DNA of 46,179 nt from Peptococcaceae bacterium (GTDB taxonomy: Bacteria > Bacillota > Desulfitobacteriia > Desulfitobacteriales > Syntrophobotulaceae): contig JAAYUV010000006.1 of assembly GCA_012517475.1 (NCBI GenBank), forward strand, positions 1-46,179. Direction: 5' to 3'. Under the pieces are notes generated by a model that worked only from the letters and a program-made list of their open reading frames with translations, made no database searches and was not told the origin of the DNA. Shown one piece after another: positions 26,317 through 33,250 of the stretch. The position numbers and the translations under genes are program-made. Each line of letters begins with the position of its first letter. Positions within the stretch are counted from its first letter, which is position 1.

Positions 26317-26604
26317 GTGCAGAAACAAGCTGTTGTTATTAATCAGAAAGATAATGTGGCAACAGCCGTTCAGGACCTGACCGCCGGATCTGTCGTGAGC
26401 TTTTTTGTAGGTCAGGATGTTGAACAGCTGACTTTATGTGAATTCATTCCCTTTGGGCATAAATTTGCGCTGTGTGATATTGGCAAAGGCCAGGAAATTT
26501 TGAAATACGGTGAAAGCATCGGCAGTGCCCTGAAACCCATTCCTGAAGGAAGTCATGTACACGTTCATAATATGCAGAGCAACAGAGGACGCGGTGACCT
26601 GTAA
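26317..26604 (+). CDS. UxaA-family hydro-lyase, small SAF-domain subunit
   Basis: This protein of about 95 residues corresponds to the SAF domain of altronate dehydratase/sulfolactate sulfo-lyase (SuyA-like) enzymes: VVINQKDNVATAVQDLTAGS, the strand EFIPFGHKFAL, then KGQEILKYGESIGSALKPIP and GSHVHVHNM. The conserved GHKFAL and YGESIG motifs are present. It pairs with the large subunit 100 bp downstream; together they make the two-subunit form of a dehydratase that in other bacteria is one chain. The GTG at 26317 is preceded by GGAGGAGGT at the right distance, whereas the ATG at 26299 lies before that site and is rejected. Substrate (altronate, galactarate, sulfolactate or other hydroxy acid) is unresolved: no sugar-acid or sulfonate genes are adjacent. 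Confidence 0.82.
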   Translation: MQKQAVVINQKDNVATAVQDLTAGSVVSFFVGQDVEQLTLCEFIPFGHKFALCDIGKGQEILKYGESIGSALKPIPEGSHVHVHNMQSNRGRGDL

Positions 26605-26703
26605 CTCAGAGGGTGTATCCCATATCGGGGACATTCCCTCCTATAAAGGAATCCCAGTAATTCAAGGGGTATATCCCCATACCTATCAAGGAGGATAAAA
26701 CAG

Positions 26704-27861
26704 ATGAAATTTCAAGGATATTTGCGTCCCGACGGCAAAGTTGGTATCAGAAATTATCTGGCCGTTATTCCAACTTCAGTCTGTGCAGCTACCGTAGCCT
26801 TTCATATAGCTTCCCAGATTCCGCAGGCGGTTGCCCTGGCAAACCAGCACGGCTGCTGCCAGATTGGGGCAGACCATGAACAAACAGTCAATACCCTCAT
26901 CGGACTCGGAAAAAATCCCAATGTTGGGGCGGTTCTTGTTGTCGGTCTAGGCTGTGAAGGAGTGCCGATTGCCAAAGTCGCCGAGGAGATAGCCGTTTCC
27001 GGCAAGAGTGTTGAAACGATTGTCATCCAGGATTGCGGGGGAACCCTCAAAGCAACCGCCGAAGGAACAAGGATTGCAAGCAAAATGGCACGCGAGATCG
27101 CCCAATTGAAAACACAGGAATTCCCTGTCAGTGAATTAAGCCTGGGAGTTGAATGCGGCGGTTCCGATTTCACCTCCGGTCTGGCTTCCAACCCGGCTGT
27201 CGGATATGCCTCGGACCTCCTCGTCCAAGCGGGCGGAACTTCCATGCTGTCCGAAACTACAGAGTTTATCGGCGCTGAACATGTTTTGGCCAGAAGAGCG
27301 AAATCCCCCGAACTTGGCGAGAAAATCATTCAGTTTGTCCGGGATTGTGAACAAAGGGCAAAGCAGATGCATGTGGACATCCGGGGCAGTCAACCCACTC
27401 CCGGAAATATCCAGGGTGGTATCAGTTCTATCGAAGAAAAATCTTTAGGGTGCATTCATAAAGCCGGGCATTCCCCTATTCAAGGAGTTTTGGCCTATGG
27501 AGAAACCCCTCAAGGCAAAGGATTATTTGTTATGGATACCCCTGGTCAGGATGTCGAATCCATGACGGGTATGGCTGCAGGAGGAGTTACCGTGATGATC
27601 TTTACGACCGGCCGGGGAACTCCCACCGGTTTCCCCCTCGCCCCCGTAATTAAAATCACTGCCAATGCCGAAACCTATTCTAAAATGACGGATAATATTG
27701 ATGTTGACGCATCCGGCATCATTTCCGGGGAAAAATCAATTGAAGAAGTGGGAAAAGAAATCTTCCAGGAGATCCTGGAAGTGGCCAACGGGAAGATGAC
27801 GAAAGCTGAAAGCCTTGGTCACAGGGAATTTGGGATTTATAAGATTGCGCCTACTTTTTAG
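26704..27861 (+). CDS. UxaA-family hydro-lyase, large catalytic subunit
   Basis: This 385-residue protein matches the C-terminal domain of UxaA/GarD/SuyB. It opens FQGYLRPDGKVGIRNYLAVI, the family signature, and continues HGCCQIGADHEQTVNTLIGL, VVGLGCEGVP, VECGGSDFTSGLASNPAVGY and TGRGTPTGFPLAPVIKI. The Cys and His residues of these segments would hold the iron centre that removes water or sulfite from the substrate. Its ribosome site is AAGGAGG. The stop codon lies within a hairpin (27844-27868). The 99-bp gap after the small subunit contains a GGGGTATATCCCC palindrome. Co-expression with the small subunit is nearly certain; the reaction is not specified by sequence alone. Confidence 0.85.
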   Translation: MKFQGYLRPDGKVGIRNYLAVIPTSVCAATVAFHIASQIPQAVALANQHGCCQIGADHEQTVNTLIGLGKNPNVGAVLVVGLGCEGVPIAKVAEEIAVSGKSVETIVIQDCGGTLKATAEGTRIASKMAREIAQLKTQEFPVSELSLGVECGGSDFTSGLASNPAVGYASDLLVQAGGTSMLSETTEFIGAEHVLARRAKSPELGEKIIQFVRDCEQRAKQMHVDIRGSQPTPGNIQGGISSIEEKSLGCIHKAGHSPIQGVLAYGETPQGKGLFVMDTPGQDVESMTGMAAGGVTVMIFTTGRGTPTGFPLAPVIKITANAETYSKMTDNIDVDASGIISGEKSIEEVGKEIFQEILEVANGKMTKAESLGHREFGIYKIAPTF

Positions 27862-27868
27862 GCGCAAT
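27844..27868 (+). terminator. Hairpin overlapping the UxaA stop codon
   Basis: ATTGCGCCTA (27844-27853) pairs with TAGGCGCAAT (27859-27868), a 10-bp stem with a 5-base loop that contains the TAG stop. No T-tract follows. A second hairpin is found at 27917-27938. Confidence 0.5.
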
Positions 27869-27916
27869 GTACATTAGGGTAACAAGCAAACAAAGAGAAA
27901 ATAGACCATATGTATG

Positions 27917-27938
27917 GCTGCTGACATTAGTTAGCAGC
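27917..27938 (+). terminator. Second hairpin downstream of the UxaA operon
   Basis: GCTGCTGAC (27917-27925) pairs with GTTAGCAGC (27930-27938), with one G-U, around ATTA, and is followed by TAATACTTTTCC. It is a likely terminator placed just before element E. Confidence 0.5.
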
Positions 27939-27960
27939 TAATACTTTTCCCATGGGCTTA

Positions 27961-28166
27961 CGTACTGTACTCAAACCGCTTTTCGGCAGATAGGCAGTTT
28001 TTTGCCATCCTTGGCACCGCTGCACTAGGTCATCCGTTACCGTTGCGTCCTCCTGACGGGCGGCTCCTTGCCATCCATGGCATCGCCGCACTAGGCCATC
28101 CATGTCCGTCGTAACAGCCGTGCTTCGCAATCCATGCTCCGCTTGCAGCGGTTTGAGTACAGTACG
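27961..28166 (+). repeat. Covarying hairpin element E (long form with two modules)
   Basis: The 20-bp arm CGTACTGTACTCAAACCGCT (27961-27980) is perfectly complementary to the arm at 28147-28166. The backbone matches element A read on its minus strand (TTTTCGGCAGAT, TGCGTCCTCCTGACG, AACAGCCGTGCTTCGCAA, CCGCTTGCAGCGG). Inserted into it are two copies of the hairpin module: TTGCCATCCTTGGCACC then GCACTAGGTCATCCGTTACC, and TTGCCATCCATGGCATC then GCACTAGGCCATCCATGTCC. The rest of 27939-28351 is non-coding AT-rich DNA. Confidence 0.88.
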
Positions 28167-28351
28167 TTAATCATAAGCAATTAGGATACAAACCGTTTCG
28201 GTACTCTTACCCGATCATGAAGCCATCAAATAGAGAATACGAGATCTAAATCTCTTGACATTCCTAATTCCAAATGCGTTGCGTTTAAGAACTTTGATTT
28301 TATTGTTAACCCTGTATCCTTTCAAAAATCCGCTACATATATTACTCATAT

Positions 28352-28370
28352 GATAATGATTATCAATATA
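28352..28370 (+). promoter_or_regulatory. Candidate Fur box upstream of asnB
   Basis: GATAATGATTATCAATATA matches the classical 19-bp Fur consensus GATAATGATTATCATTATC at 17 of 19 positions. It ends 20 bp before the asnB ATG and overlaps a GATAAT that could act as the -10 element, which would suit iron-dependent repression. Confidence 0.65.
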
Positions 28371-28390
28371 GTTTATAGGGAGTGTTGCTT

Positions 28391-30232
28391 ATGTGCGGTA
28401 TCGTTGGCTGGTTGGATTGGAACAGAGACCTTACTTCATCGGGGAGTATCATTGACGGAATGGTTGATACCCTGGTTCCCCGCGGTCCTGATGCAAGGGG
28501 CCAATGGCTGTACGATCACATTGCTTTTGGACACAGCAGGCTTGCTGTCGTAGACATTGAGGGCGGCAAACAGCCGATGACCCGAACCCGGGACGGAAGA
28601 TCCTTTACCATTACTTATAACGGAGAACTCTATAATACGGAAGATCTGCGCAAAGAGCTCTTGTTAAAAGGATATGTTTTTCAGGGTCATTCTGATACGG
28701 AAGTGCTTCTTCTCTCTTACATAGAGTGGGGATGCGACTCTGTCCATAAACTTAACGGAATATTTGCCTTCGGGATTTGGGACAGTTTCAATGAATCTTT
28801 ATTTTTAGCCCGTGACCGGATGGGTGTAAAACCCTTATTCTATTTTCCTCAATCAGATTCTCTTATCTTTGCTTCAGAAATCAAAGCACTGTTGGCTCAT
28901 CCGCAAATCCCCGCAGAAATAGACGAAGAAGGGCTTGCTGAACTGTTCATGATAGCTCCGGCCCGCACCCCCGGAAACGGAGTGATCAAAAATATCAAAG
29001 AACTTAAACCCGCCCACTGCCTTCTGATGAGCCGCCGGGGAGTAACCATATGGCCCTACTGGCAGCTGGAAAGCAAACCCCATGAAGACAATCTTGAAAC
29101 CACGATTGAAAAAGTGAGATATCTCGTCATCGATGCGATAACCCGGCAGCTGGTATCCGATGTCCCGCTGGGAACCTTGCTTTCCGGGGGGCTTGATTCC
29201 AGTATTATAACGGCGATCGCAGCAAATCAATATAAGGAACAAAATCAAGTGCTTTCTACTTTCTCTGTGGATTATGTAGATAATCACAAATATTTTCAAG
29301 CTAATGATTATCAGCCTAACCCGGATGCCCCGTGGATAGAAAAGATGTCCCGTCATTTTTCAACTGATCACCATGCTTTCTATTTTGATACACCCGAATT
29401 GATTCGTTCGCTGGAAGATGCCGTTCTGGCCAGAGATCTTCCCGGAATGGCGGATGTGGATTCCTCCCTTCTCCTGTTCAGCAGAAAAATCAAGGAAAAT
29501 GTTACGGTAGGTCTTTCCGGCGAATGTGCAGACGAAATTTTCGGAGGTTATCCCTGGTTCCACAGGCAGGACCTGCAAAACGCAGGTACCTTTCCTTGGG
29601 CATCCCATATCGACACAAGACTTCAGGTTATCTCGCCGGAAATCAGTAAACAGATTGATCCCCAAAATTATGTCGCAGGACGGTATGAAGAAGCATTACA
29701 GGAAATTCCCAGCAAACAGGCTGATAAAGGTCAGGACAACGTGTTTACCCGGATTGGTTATCTGACCTTAACGAGGTTCATGCCTACTTTATTGGACCGC
29801 AAAGACAGGATGACAATGGCCACCGGACTGGAGGTGCGCGTTCCCTTCTGTGACCATCGAATTGTTGAGTATGTATGGAATATCCCCTGGGAAATCAAAA
29901 ACTATCAGGGCCGAGAAAAAGGTCTTTTACGGCTGGCGATGGAGGGAATTCTACCCGAAGACATTCTCTGGAGAAAGAAAAGTCCTTATCCTAAGACACA
30001 TAACCCTCAGTTCTTATCCGGTGTCAGGCAAAAACTCCTGGCAGTGCTGGATGATCCTTCTTCCCCGCTTAAGGATCTGGTGAATAGGAAATATATTACT
30101 GAAATAGCCGAAAACCCTTCTTCCAACGCCAACAAACCCTGGTTCGGCCAGTTGATGGATACCCCTCGCCTTTTCGCTTTTCTCTATCAGCTTGATTTCT
30201 GGTTTAGAAGATATAAAGTCAGGATTGTTTAA
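28391..30232 (+). CDS. asnB: Glutamine-hydrolysing asparagine synthetase
   Basis: This 613-residue protein is a class II amidotransferase joined to a synthetase domain. MCGIVGWLDW places the Cys nucleophile at position 2, exposed after Met removal. The glutaminase domain continues with PRGPDARGQWLYDHIAFGHS, SRLAVVDIEGGKQPM, TYNGELYN and GHSDTEVLL. The synthetase domain has the pyrophosphate loop LLSGGLDSSIITA and VGLSGECADEIFGGYPWF, then LEVRVPFCDHRIVEY. It makes asparagine from aspartate with ATP and glutamine. The ATG at 28391 after AGGGAGTG is preferred over the TTG at 28382. It is monocistronic and lies just downstream of a strong Fur-box match, which is unusual for asparagine synthesis; a specialised amidation role (as in some secondary metabolism) cannot be excluded. 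Confidence 0.92.
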   Translation: MCGIVGWLDWNRDLTSSGSIIDGMVDTLVPRGPDARGQWLYDHIAFGHSRLAVVDIEGGKQPMTRTRDGRSFTITYNGELYNTEDLRKELLLKGYVFQGHSDTEVLLLSYIEWGCDSVHKLNGIFAFGIWDSFNESLFLARDRMGVKPLFYFPQSDSLIFASEIKALLAHPQIPAEIDEEGLAELFMIAPARTPGNGVIKNIKELKPAHCLLMSRRGVTIWPYWQLESKPHEDNLETTIEKVRYLVIDAITRQLVSDVPLGTLLSGGLDSSIITAIAANQYKEQNQVLSTFSVDYVDNHKYFQANDYQPNPDAPWIEKMSRHFSTDHHAFYFDTPELIRSLEDAVLARDLPGMADVDSSLLLFSRKIKENVTVGLSGECADEIFGGYPWFHRQDLQNAGTFPWASHIDTRLQVISPEISKQIDPQNYVAGRYEEALQEIPSKQADKGQDNVFTRIGYLTLTRFMPTLLDRKDRMTMATGLEVRVPFCDHRIVEYVWNIPWEIKNYQGREKGLLRLAMEGILPEDILWRKKSPYPKTHNPQFLSGVRQKLLAVLDDPSSPLKDLVNRKYITEIAENPSSNANKPWFGQLMDTPRLFAFLYQLDFWFRRYKVRIV

Positions 30233-30319
30233 TATCTACACGATTTATTAGGGTCAACTAAAAGAGATTTATCTGAGAAGCGCAGGCAATAGTCAGAGAT
30301 ATTCAAAGGAATGACATTT

Positions 30320-30355
30320 AAGGAACCCGTTTAATGCTAAATCAACTGGTTCCTT
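30320..30355 (+). terminator. Possible terminator downstream of asnB
   Basis: AAGGAACC (30320-30327) is complementary to GGTTCCTT (30348-30355) across a 20-base loop, followed by CTTTAATG. The loop is long and the T-tract short, so support is modest. Confidence 0.4.
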
Positions 30356-30414
30356 CTTTAATGCAATCATGCTGAAATCGGGTTACCCTACATGTACGAA
30401 CTGAGTGAAAATAA

Positions 30415-30699
30415 ATGTCCGAAGCCGAAGTCAGTTTAAGGCTAGCTTTATACCTAATAAAAAATCATTTAGTTAAATCAAATGTTTCAGTTGCACTTGA
30501 TGGAGCTCAAATTAAAACAGGAAATGAAATTCACTTCCCTATTGAAGCTTTCCTTACTGAGAACCTTTGTGAAAATATTAGTCAAAACCCTGGTTGGCAA
30601 GGCGTTTATAAACTAGGACAATATGAACAGCAAATCGAGATCCACTCATACCCTGGAAAAGGTGATGTGATCGCCAGATTGAAATCAGGAAGTACATAA
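30415..30699 (+). CDS. Unrecognised small protein, possibly a truncated gene
   Basis: I do not recognise this 94-residue ORF with confidence. It begins MSEAEVSLRLALYLIKNHLV, a helical start, and continues VSVALDGAQIKTGNEIHFPI, then WQGVYKLGQYEQQIEIHSYP and a GKGDVIARLKSGST end. The last part reads as if a longer domain had been cut off just after a GDV-strand. A stop codon directly precedes the ATG and no clear ribosome site is visible. Base composition is more AT-rich than neighbouring genes. It may be the N-terminal remnant of an accessory gene. It lies between asnB and element F; 30233-30414 otherwise holds only the possible terminator. Confidence 0.45.
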   Translation: MSEAEVSLRLALYLIKNHLVKSNVSVALDGAQIKTGNEIHFPIEAFLTENLCENISQNPGWQGVYKLGQYEQQIEIHSYPGKGDVIARLKSGST

Positions 30700-30783
30700 G
30701 ACATACTCTTCCACCGGAAGAAAACCAGCAGTCGAACCCAGAATCCTGTTCATTAAAAATTCCGCTATTTTTAACCAGAGACT

Positions 30784-30891
30784 GGCAATGCAATGTATAA
30801 ACCAGCGCAAGCGGAGCATGGAGTGCGCAGCGCGGCTGTTTGCGCCAAGGAGGGCGCAATCTGCCGAAAGCGGTTTATACATTGCATTGCC
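30784..30891 (-). repeat. Covarying hairpin element F (short form)
   Basis: The 20-bp arm GGCAATGCAATGTATAAACC (30784-30803) is perfectly complementary to the arm at 30872-30891. Read on the minus strand, the interior is CCGCTTTCGGCAGAT, TGCGCCCTCCTTGGCGCA, AACAGCCGCGCTGCGCAC and CATGCTCCGCTTGCGCT, about 90 percent identical to element A. The arms share only the innermost bases with A. An AACCTGGA-GAAA-TCCAGGTT hairpin follows at 30932-30951; the rest of 30900-31153 is AT-rich and otherwise unassigned. Confidence 0.87.
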
Positions 30892-31153
30892 GTACCTTAT
30901 TATTGTTTATTTTTATCTTTCCATAAATAAAAACCTGGAGAAATCCAGGTTCTAAATAGGGAGGTAAGGTTTAGGTTAATAATATAATACCTTAATAAGC
31001 TTAGAAAAAAATTAAAGAAAGGCCAGGATCTAAATAATATAGAAAAATTACAAGTGGTAAAACCTGACTAAAATAATATAAACTTCCTGAGTATTTTGGT
31101 TTCCATCTGAAGACACTATTGTTAAATTAAGAATTAAAGGAGAGGAAATCAAA

Positions 31154-31312
31154 ATGGCTAAATATCAATTACCTGTTGACAAGCAAAGTGTGGCCAGAGA
31201 ACTAAAAGTTAATCTCGGTCCTGATGCCACCTCGAGACAAAATGGCTCCGTAGGAGGAAGTATGGTTAAGAAGACTTTCGAATTTGTCAGTGGTCAGGCA
31301 AATAAGAGATAA
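31154..31312 (+). CDS. Second alpha/beta-type small acid-soluble spore protein
   Basis: This is a 52-residue, unusually short SASP: MAKYQLPVDKQSVARELKVN then LGPDATSRQNGSVGGSMVKK and TFEFVSGQANKR. The second signature (GGSMVKKTFEF) is intact. The first helix reads SVARELKVNLG, where classical members have the glutamate-isoleucine GPR cleavage pair; here the pair is Glu-Leu. It should bind spore DNA like the first SASP at 13419. Ribosome site AAAGGAGAGG precedes the ATG. The upstream region shares the string CCTGAGTA (about 31093) with the other SASP gene. A strong hairpin terminator follows at 31329-31353. Confidence 0.85.
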   Translation: MAKYQLPVDKQSVARELKVNLGPDATSRQNGSVGGSMVKKTFEFVSGQANKR

Positions 31313-31328
31313 CTGTTAGACAATCAAA

Positions 31329-31353
31329 AGAGGGTGTTCAACGAACACCCTCT
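31329..31353. terminator. Strong bidirectional terminator after the SASP gene
   Basis: AGAGGGTGTTC (31329-31339) pairs perfectly with GAACACCCTCT (31343-31353) around AAC. On the minus strand it is followed by TTTTGATTG, so it can serve both the SASP gene and the convergent ParM operon. Confidence 0.8.
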
Positions 31354-31409
31354 CCTTAGATATTTTATTTCCTATTGGTATTTTATGTTTTGGAATATAA
31401 TGCTTCCAC

Positions 31410-31958
31410 TTACGAATTTTCACCGCTTGCGGTTCTGTTGTTCCTGATAAATTCAATAACCTTTTCGTCATCCTCTTCCCCAATGACATTGTTCAATAGA
31501 AAATCAAGCCCCGGCAGCATGCTTTTGTCGGTTGGCTGAGAAGCTTGCAGCAAATCGTCTATCTGCAATTGAGGCAGGTTATCCGGCTCTACCGGGGTAT
31601 CCTGCATGGTGCCGATGCTGAAAATATCCTTTTGATTTGATTTTCCCTCGTTGGAAAAGGCGATGAAAGGTTTTATGACCTTTTCCTCAGTCGCGGCCAA
31701 AGAAGAATATCCCAGTTCTTCTAAAGCCAGTTCGTCAAGGGGACTCTCCGCTGCACTCTTGTCCATTCGGAAAACATTGTTTTGTCTTGCCCAGCTAGTG
31801 GAGGGATTTCTTGCATCATTTCCCGGCAATAACGCTTTTTTCAGGGCAGCTTTAACAAAGGCCGCCCTCTCCTCAGGTGAAATCTGGGAAAGAACACGCC
31901 ACAATTCAAAATCCTCATTTTCAGAAATGTAGAGTAAAAGATGTCCTGATGTTTTCAT
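31410..31958 (-). CDS. Partner protein of the ParM-like actin (ParR-like position)
   Basis: This 182-residue protein has no family that I recognise. The N-terminus (LLLYISENEDFELWRVLSQI, SPEERAAFVKAALKKALL) could form a short beta strand plus helices of the ribbon-helix-helix type used by ParR adaptors. The rest is acidic and apparently disordered (ESPLDELALEELGYSS, MQDTPVEPDNLPQLQIDDLL) and ends in a helix (IGEEDDEKVIEFIRNN). Its ATG overlaps the ParM stop by one base (TAATG), so the two are translationally coupled, exactly as parM-parR pairs are. An acidic C-terminal tail that contacts the filament would fit that role. No tandem iterons typical of a parC centromere were seen in 33065-33250. 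Confidence 0.6.
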   Translation of the reverse strand: MKTSGHLLLYISENEDFELWRVLSQISPEERAAFVKAALKKALLPGNDARNPSTSWARQNNVFRMDKSAAESPLDELALEELGYSSLAATEEKVIKPFIAFSNEGKSNQKDIFSIGTMQDTPVEPDNLPQLQIDDLLQASQPTDKSMLPGLDFLLNNVIGEEDDEKVIEFIRNNRTASGENS

Positions 31959-33064
31959 TAATCAACATTTACTTTCCTTGTAAGATTATTGACAAGGTTT
32001 GCCGCCATAATGCGGAAACCTGCCGCATTACCAAACTGAGGATCATCGATAAGGACCTTGTTTTCTAAGTTCAGGTATTCAAACACCATTTCTCCCACTT
32101 TTCCGGCTACCAAAACAGTATGGATTCTACCGGCCATTGGTTTCAATGTCTTCATCACTTCGCGGGAGATGTCGGCAGCAAGTTGGGACAACATTCTTTT
32201 CATAACCGGATTTAAGTCTATTGCGCCGTTATTCCACGGATAAAGGCCTTTATTCACCCTGAATATTTTATCAAGCTCTTTATCGTCCGTTTCAATCGGA
32301 CTGGCATGATTTGCAGTCATTTCCTTCAATTTTTCAGCGACACCGGTGTAAGCCCATTGCAGACCTTTTTCAATGCTGAAAGAGTTGGGCGGGTCCAGCA
32401 TGATTCCGTCATAAAATGTTGCAATATCGGTAGTCCTGAAGCCCGGATCGATCACAACGACATAGCCTCCGAATAATTTTGCATTGGTGGCATTCCCGTC
32501 TTCCGTCAGCGTTTCTTTAATAAACACACCGTAGCTCTGCGGCAAGACCCGTGACCGCAGAATATTCATGCTTCTGGTTTGCCCTTTAAAAGGACCCGAC
32601 AAAAAGGTTACGGAGAAAGAACCTTTTAGTTCCGCCTCATATTTATCTTTTAAGGACGCGTAAAATTTAACGGGAACCCCTGTTCCTAAATAGATGTTGG
32701 TTTTAGGATAAGGCTGAGCAAGAGCCAGGCCGACAATTAACAGCGACATGGCTTCTTCATCTGTCGATTTATCTTCATCCCAACAGTAGTGGGCTTCTTT
32801 TGGGTTGAGACTTTCGGCAAGGCTCCCCATAAAGTAATGGCGCTCTACACCGGTGGAGTTATTCTTCACAATGACATCCAGTGATGCAACCTGCCGATCG
32901 ATATCACTTCCCCGCTCCAGTTCCGTCCTGCCCAGTGTGGAGAAAATTCTCTCACTGCCATTGCAAATGACTGCCGGGAATAATATTTTTGTATCGCCAA
33001 TATCAAGTTTTATGGCGCCAAAACCGGGATCAGCACCAGCCACCAGAATATCGTTTTCGAACAC
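31958..33064 (-). CDS. parM: ParM/StbA-like actin-family ATPase
   Basis: This 368-residue protein has actin/Hsp70-fold motifs. Phosphate-1 is VAGADPGFGAIKLDIGDTK (residues about 8-26), phosphate-2 is YVVVIDPGFRTTDIATFYDG (about 203-222), and the adenosine region is HTVLVAGKVGEMVFEYL (about 322-338). A GAIDLNPVMKRMLSQLAADI helix precedes the last. Members polymerise into filaments that push plasmid copies apart. Here it sits in what appears to be chromosome, between a SASP gene and DUF421/YihY genes, with its coupled partner downstream. No replication or transfer genes are present, so either it serves a chromosomal or sporulation-linked role, or it is a relic of an integrated plasmid. Confidence 0.85.
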   Translation of the reverse strand: MFENDILVAGADPGFGAIKLDIGDTKILFPAVICNGSERIFSTLGRTELERGSDIDRQVASLDVIVKNNSTGVERHYFMGSLAESLNPKEAHYCWDEDKSTDEEAMSLLIVGLALAQPYPKTNIYLGTGVPVKFYASLKDKYEAELKGSFSVTFLSGPFKGQTRSMNILRSRVLPQSYGVFIKETLTEDGNATNAKLFGGYVVVIDPGFRTTDIATFYDGIMLDPPNSFSIEKGLQWAYTGVAEKLKEMTANHASPIETDDKELDKIFRVNKGLYPWNNGAIDLNPVMKRMLSQLAADISREVMKTLKPMAGRIHTVLVAGKVGEMVFEYLNLENKVLIDDPQFGNAAGFRIMAANLVNNLTRKVNVD

Positions 33065-33250
33065 GTTCTTTCCCCCTTATATCACAAATAGTAAGGCCAT
33101 TCTAACAATTTCTTATTTAATAATTGTATACCAAATCCAAGCTCTTGGGAAGATTCCAAACTCTTCATTTTTCTTAATTTTTTGAGGAATAATCTTTTTG
33201 TGTAAGGAAAAAAATAATTTAGAGCATTTTTCCCTGAAAGGAGTTCATTC

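Noticed and set aside
26013-28117. CRISPR-like array from the repeated module
   Set aside because: Only two units per element, no constant repeat with unique spacers, and no cas genes.
27927-28130. 67-codon open frame on the minus strand
   Set aside because: It lies inside repeat element E and its repeated peptide simply reflects the two hairpin modules; no ribosome site.
30932-30951. AACCTGGA/TCCAGGTT hairpin as a terminator for a plus-strand gene
   Set aside because: The T-rich tract is on the minus side, and no minus-strand gene ends there before the stronger terminator at 31329-31353.
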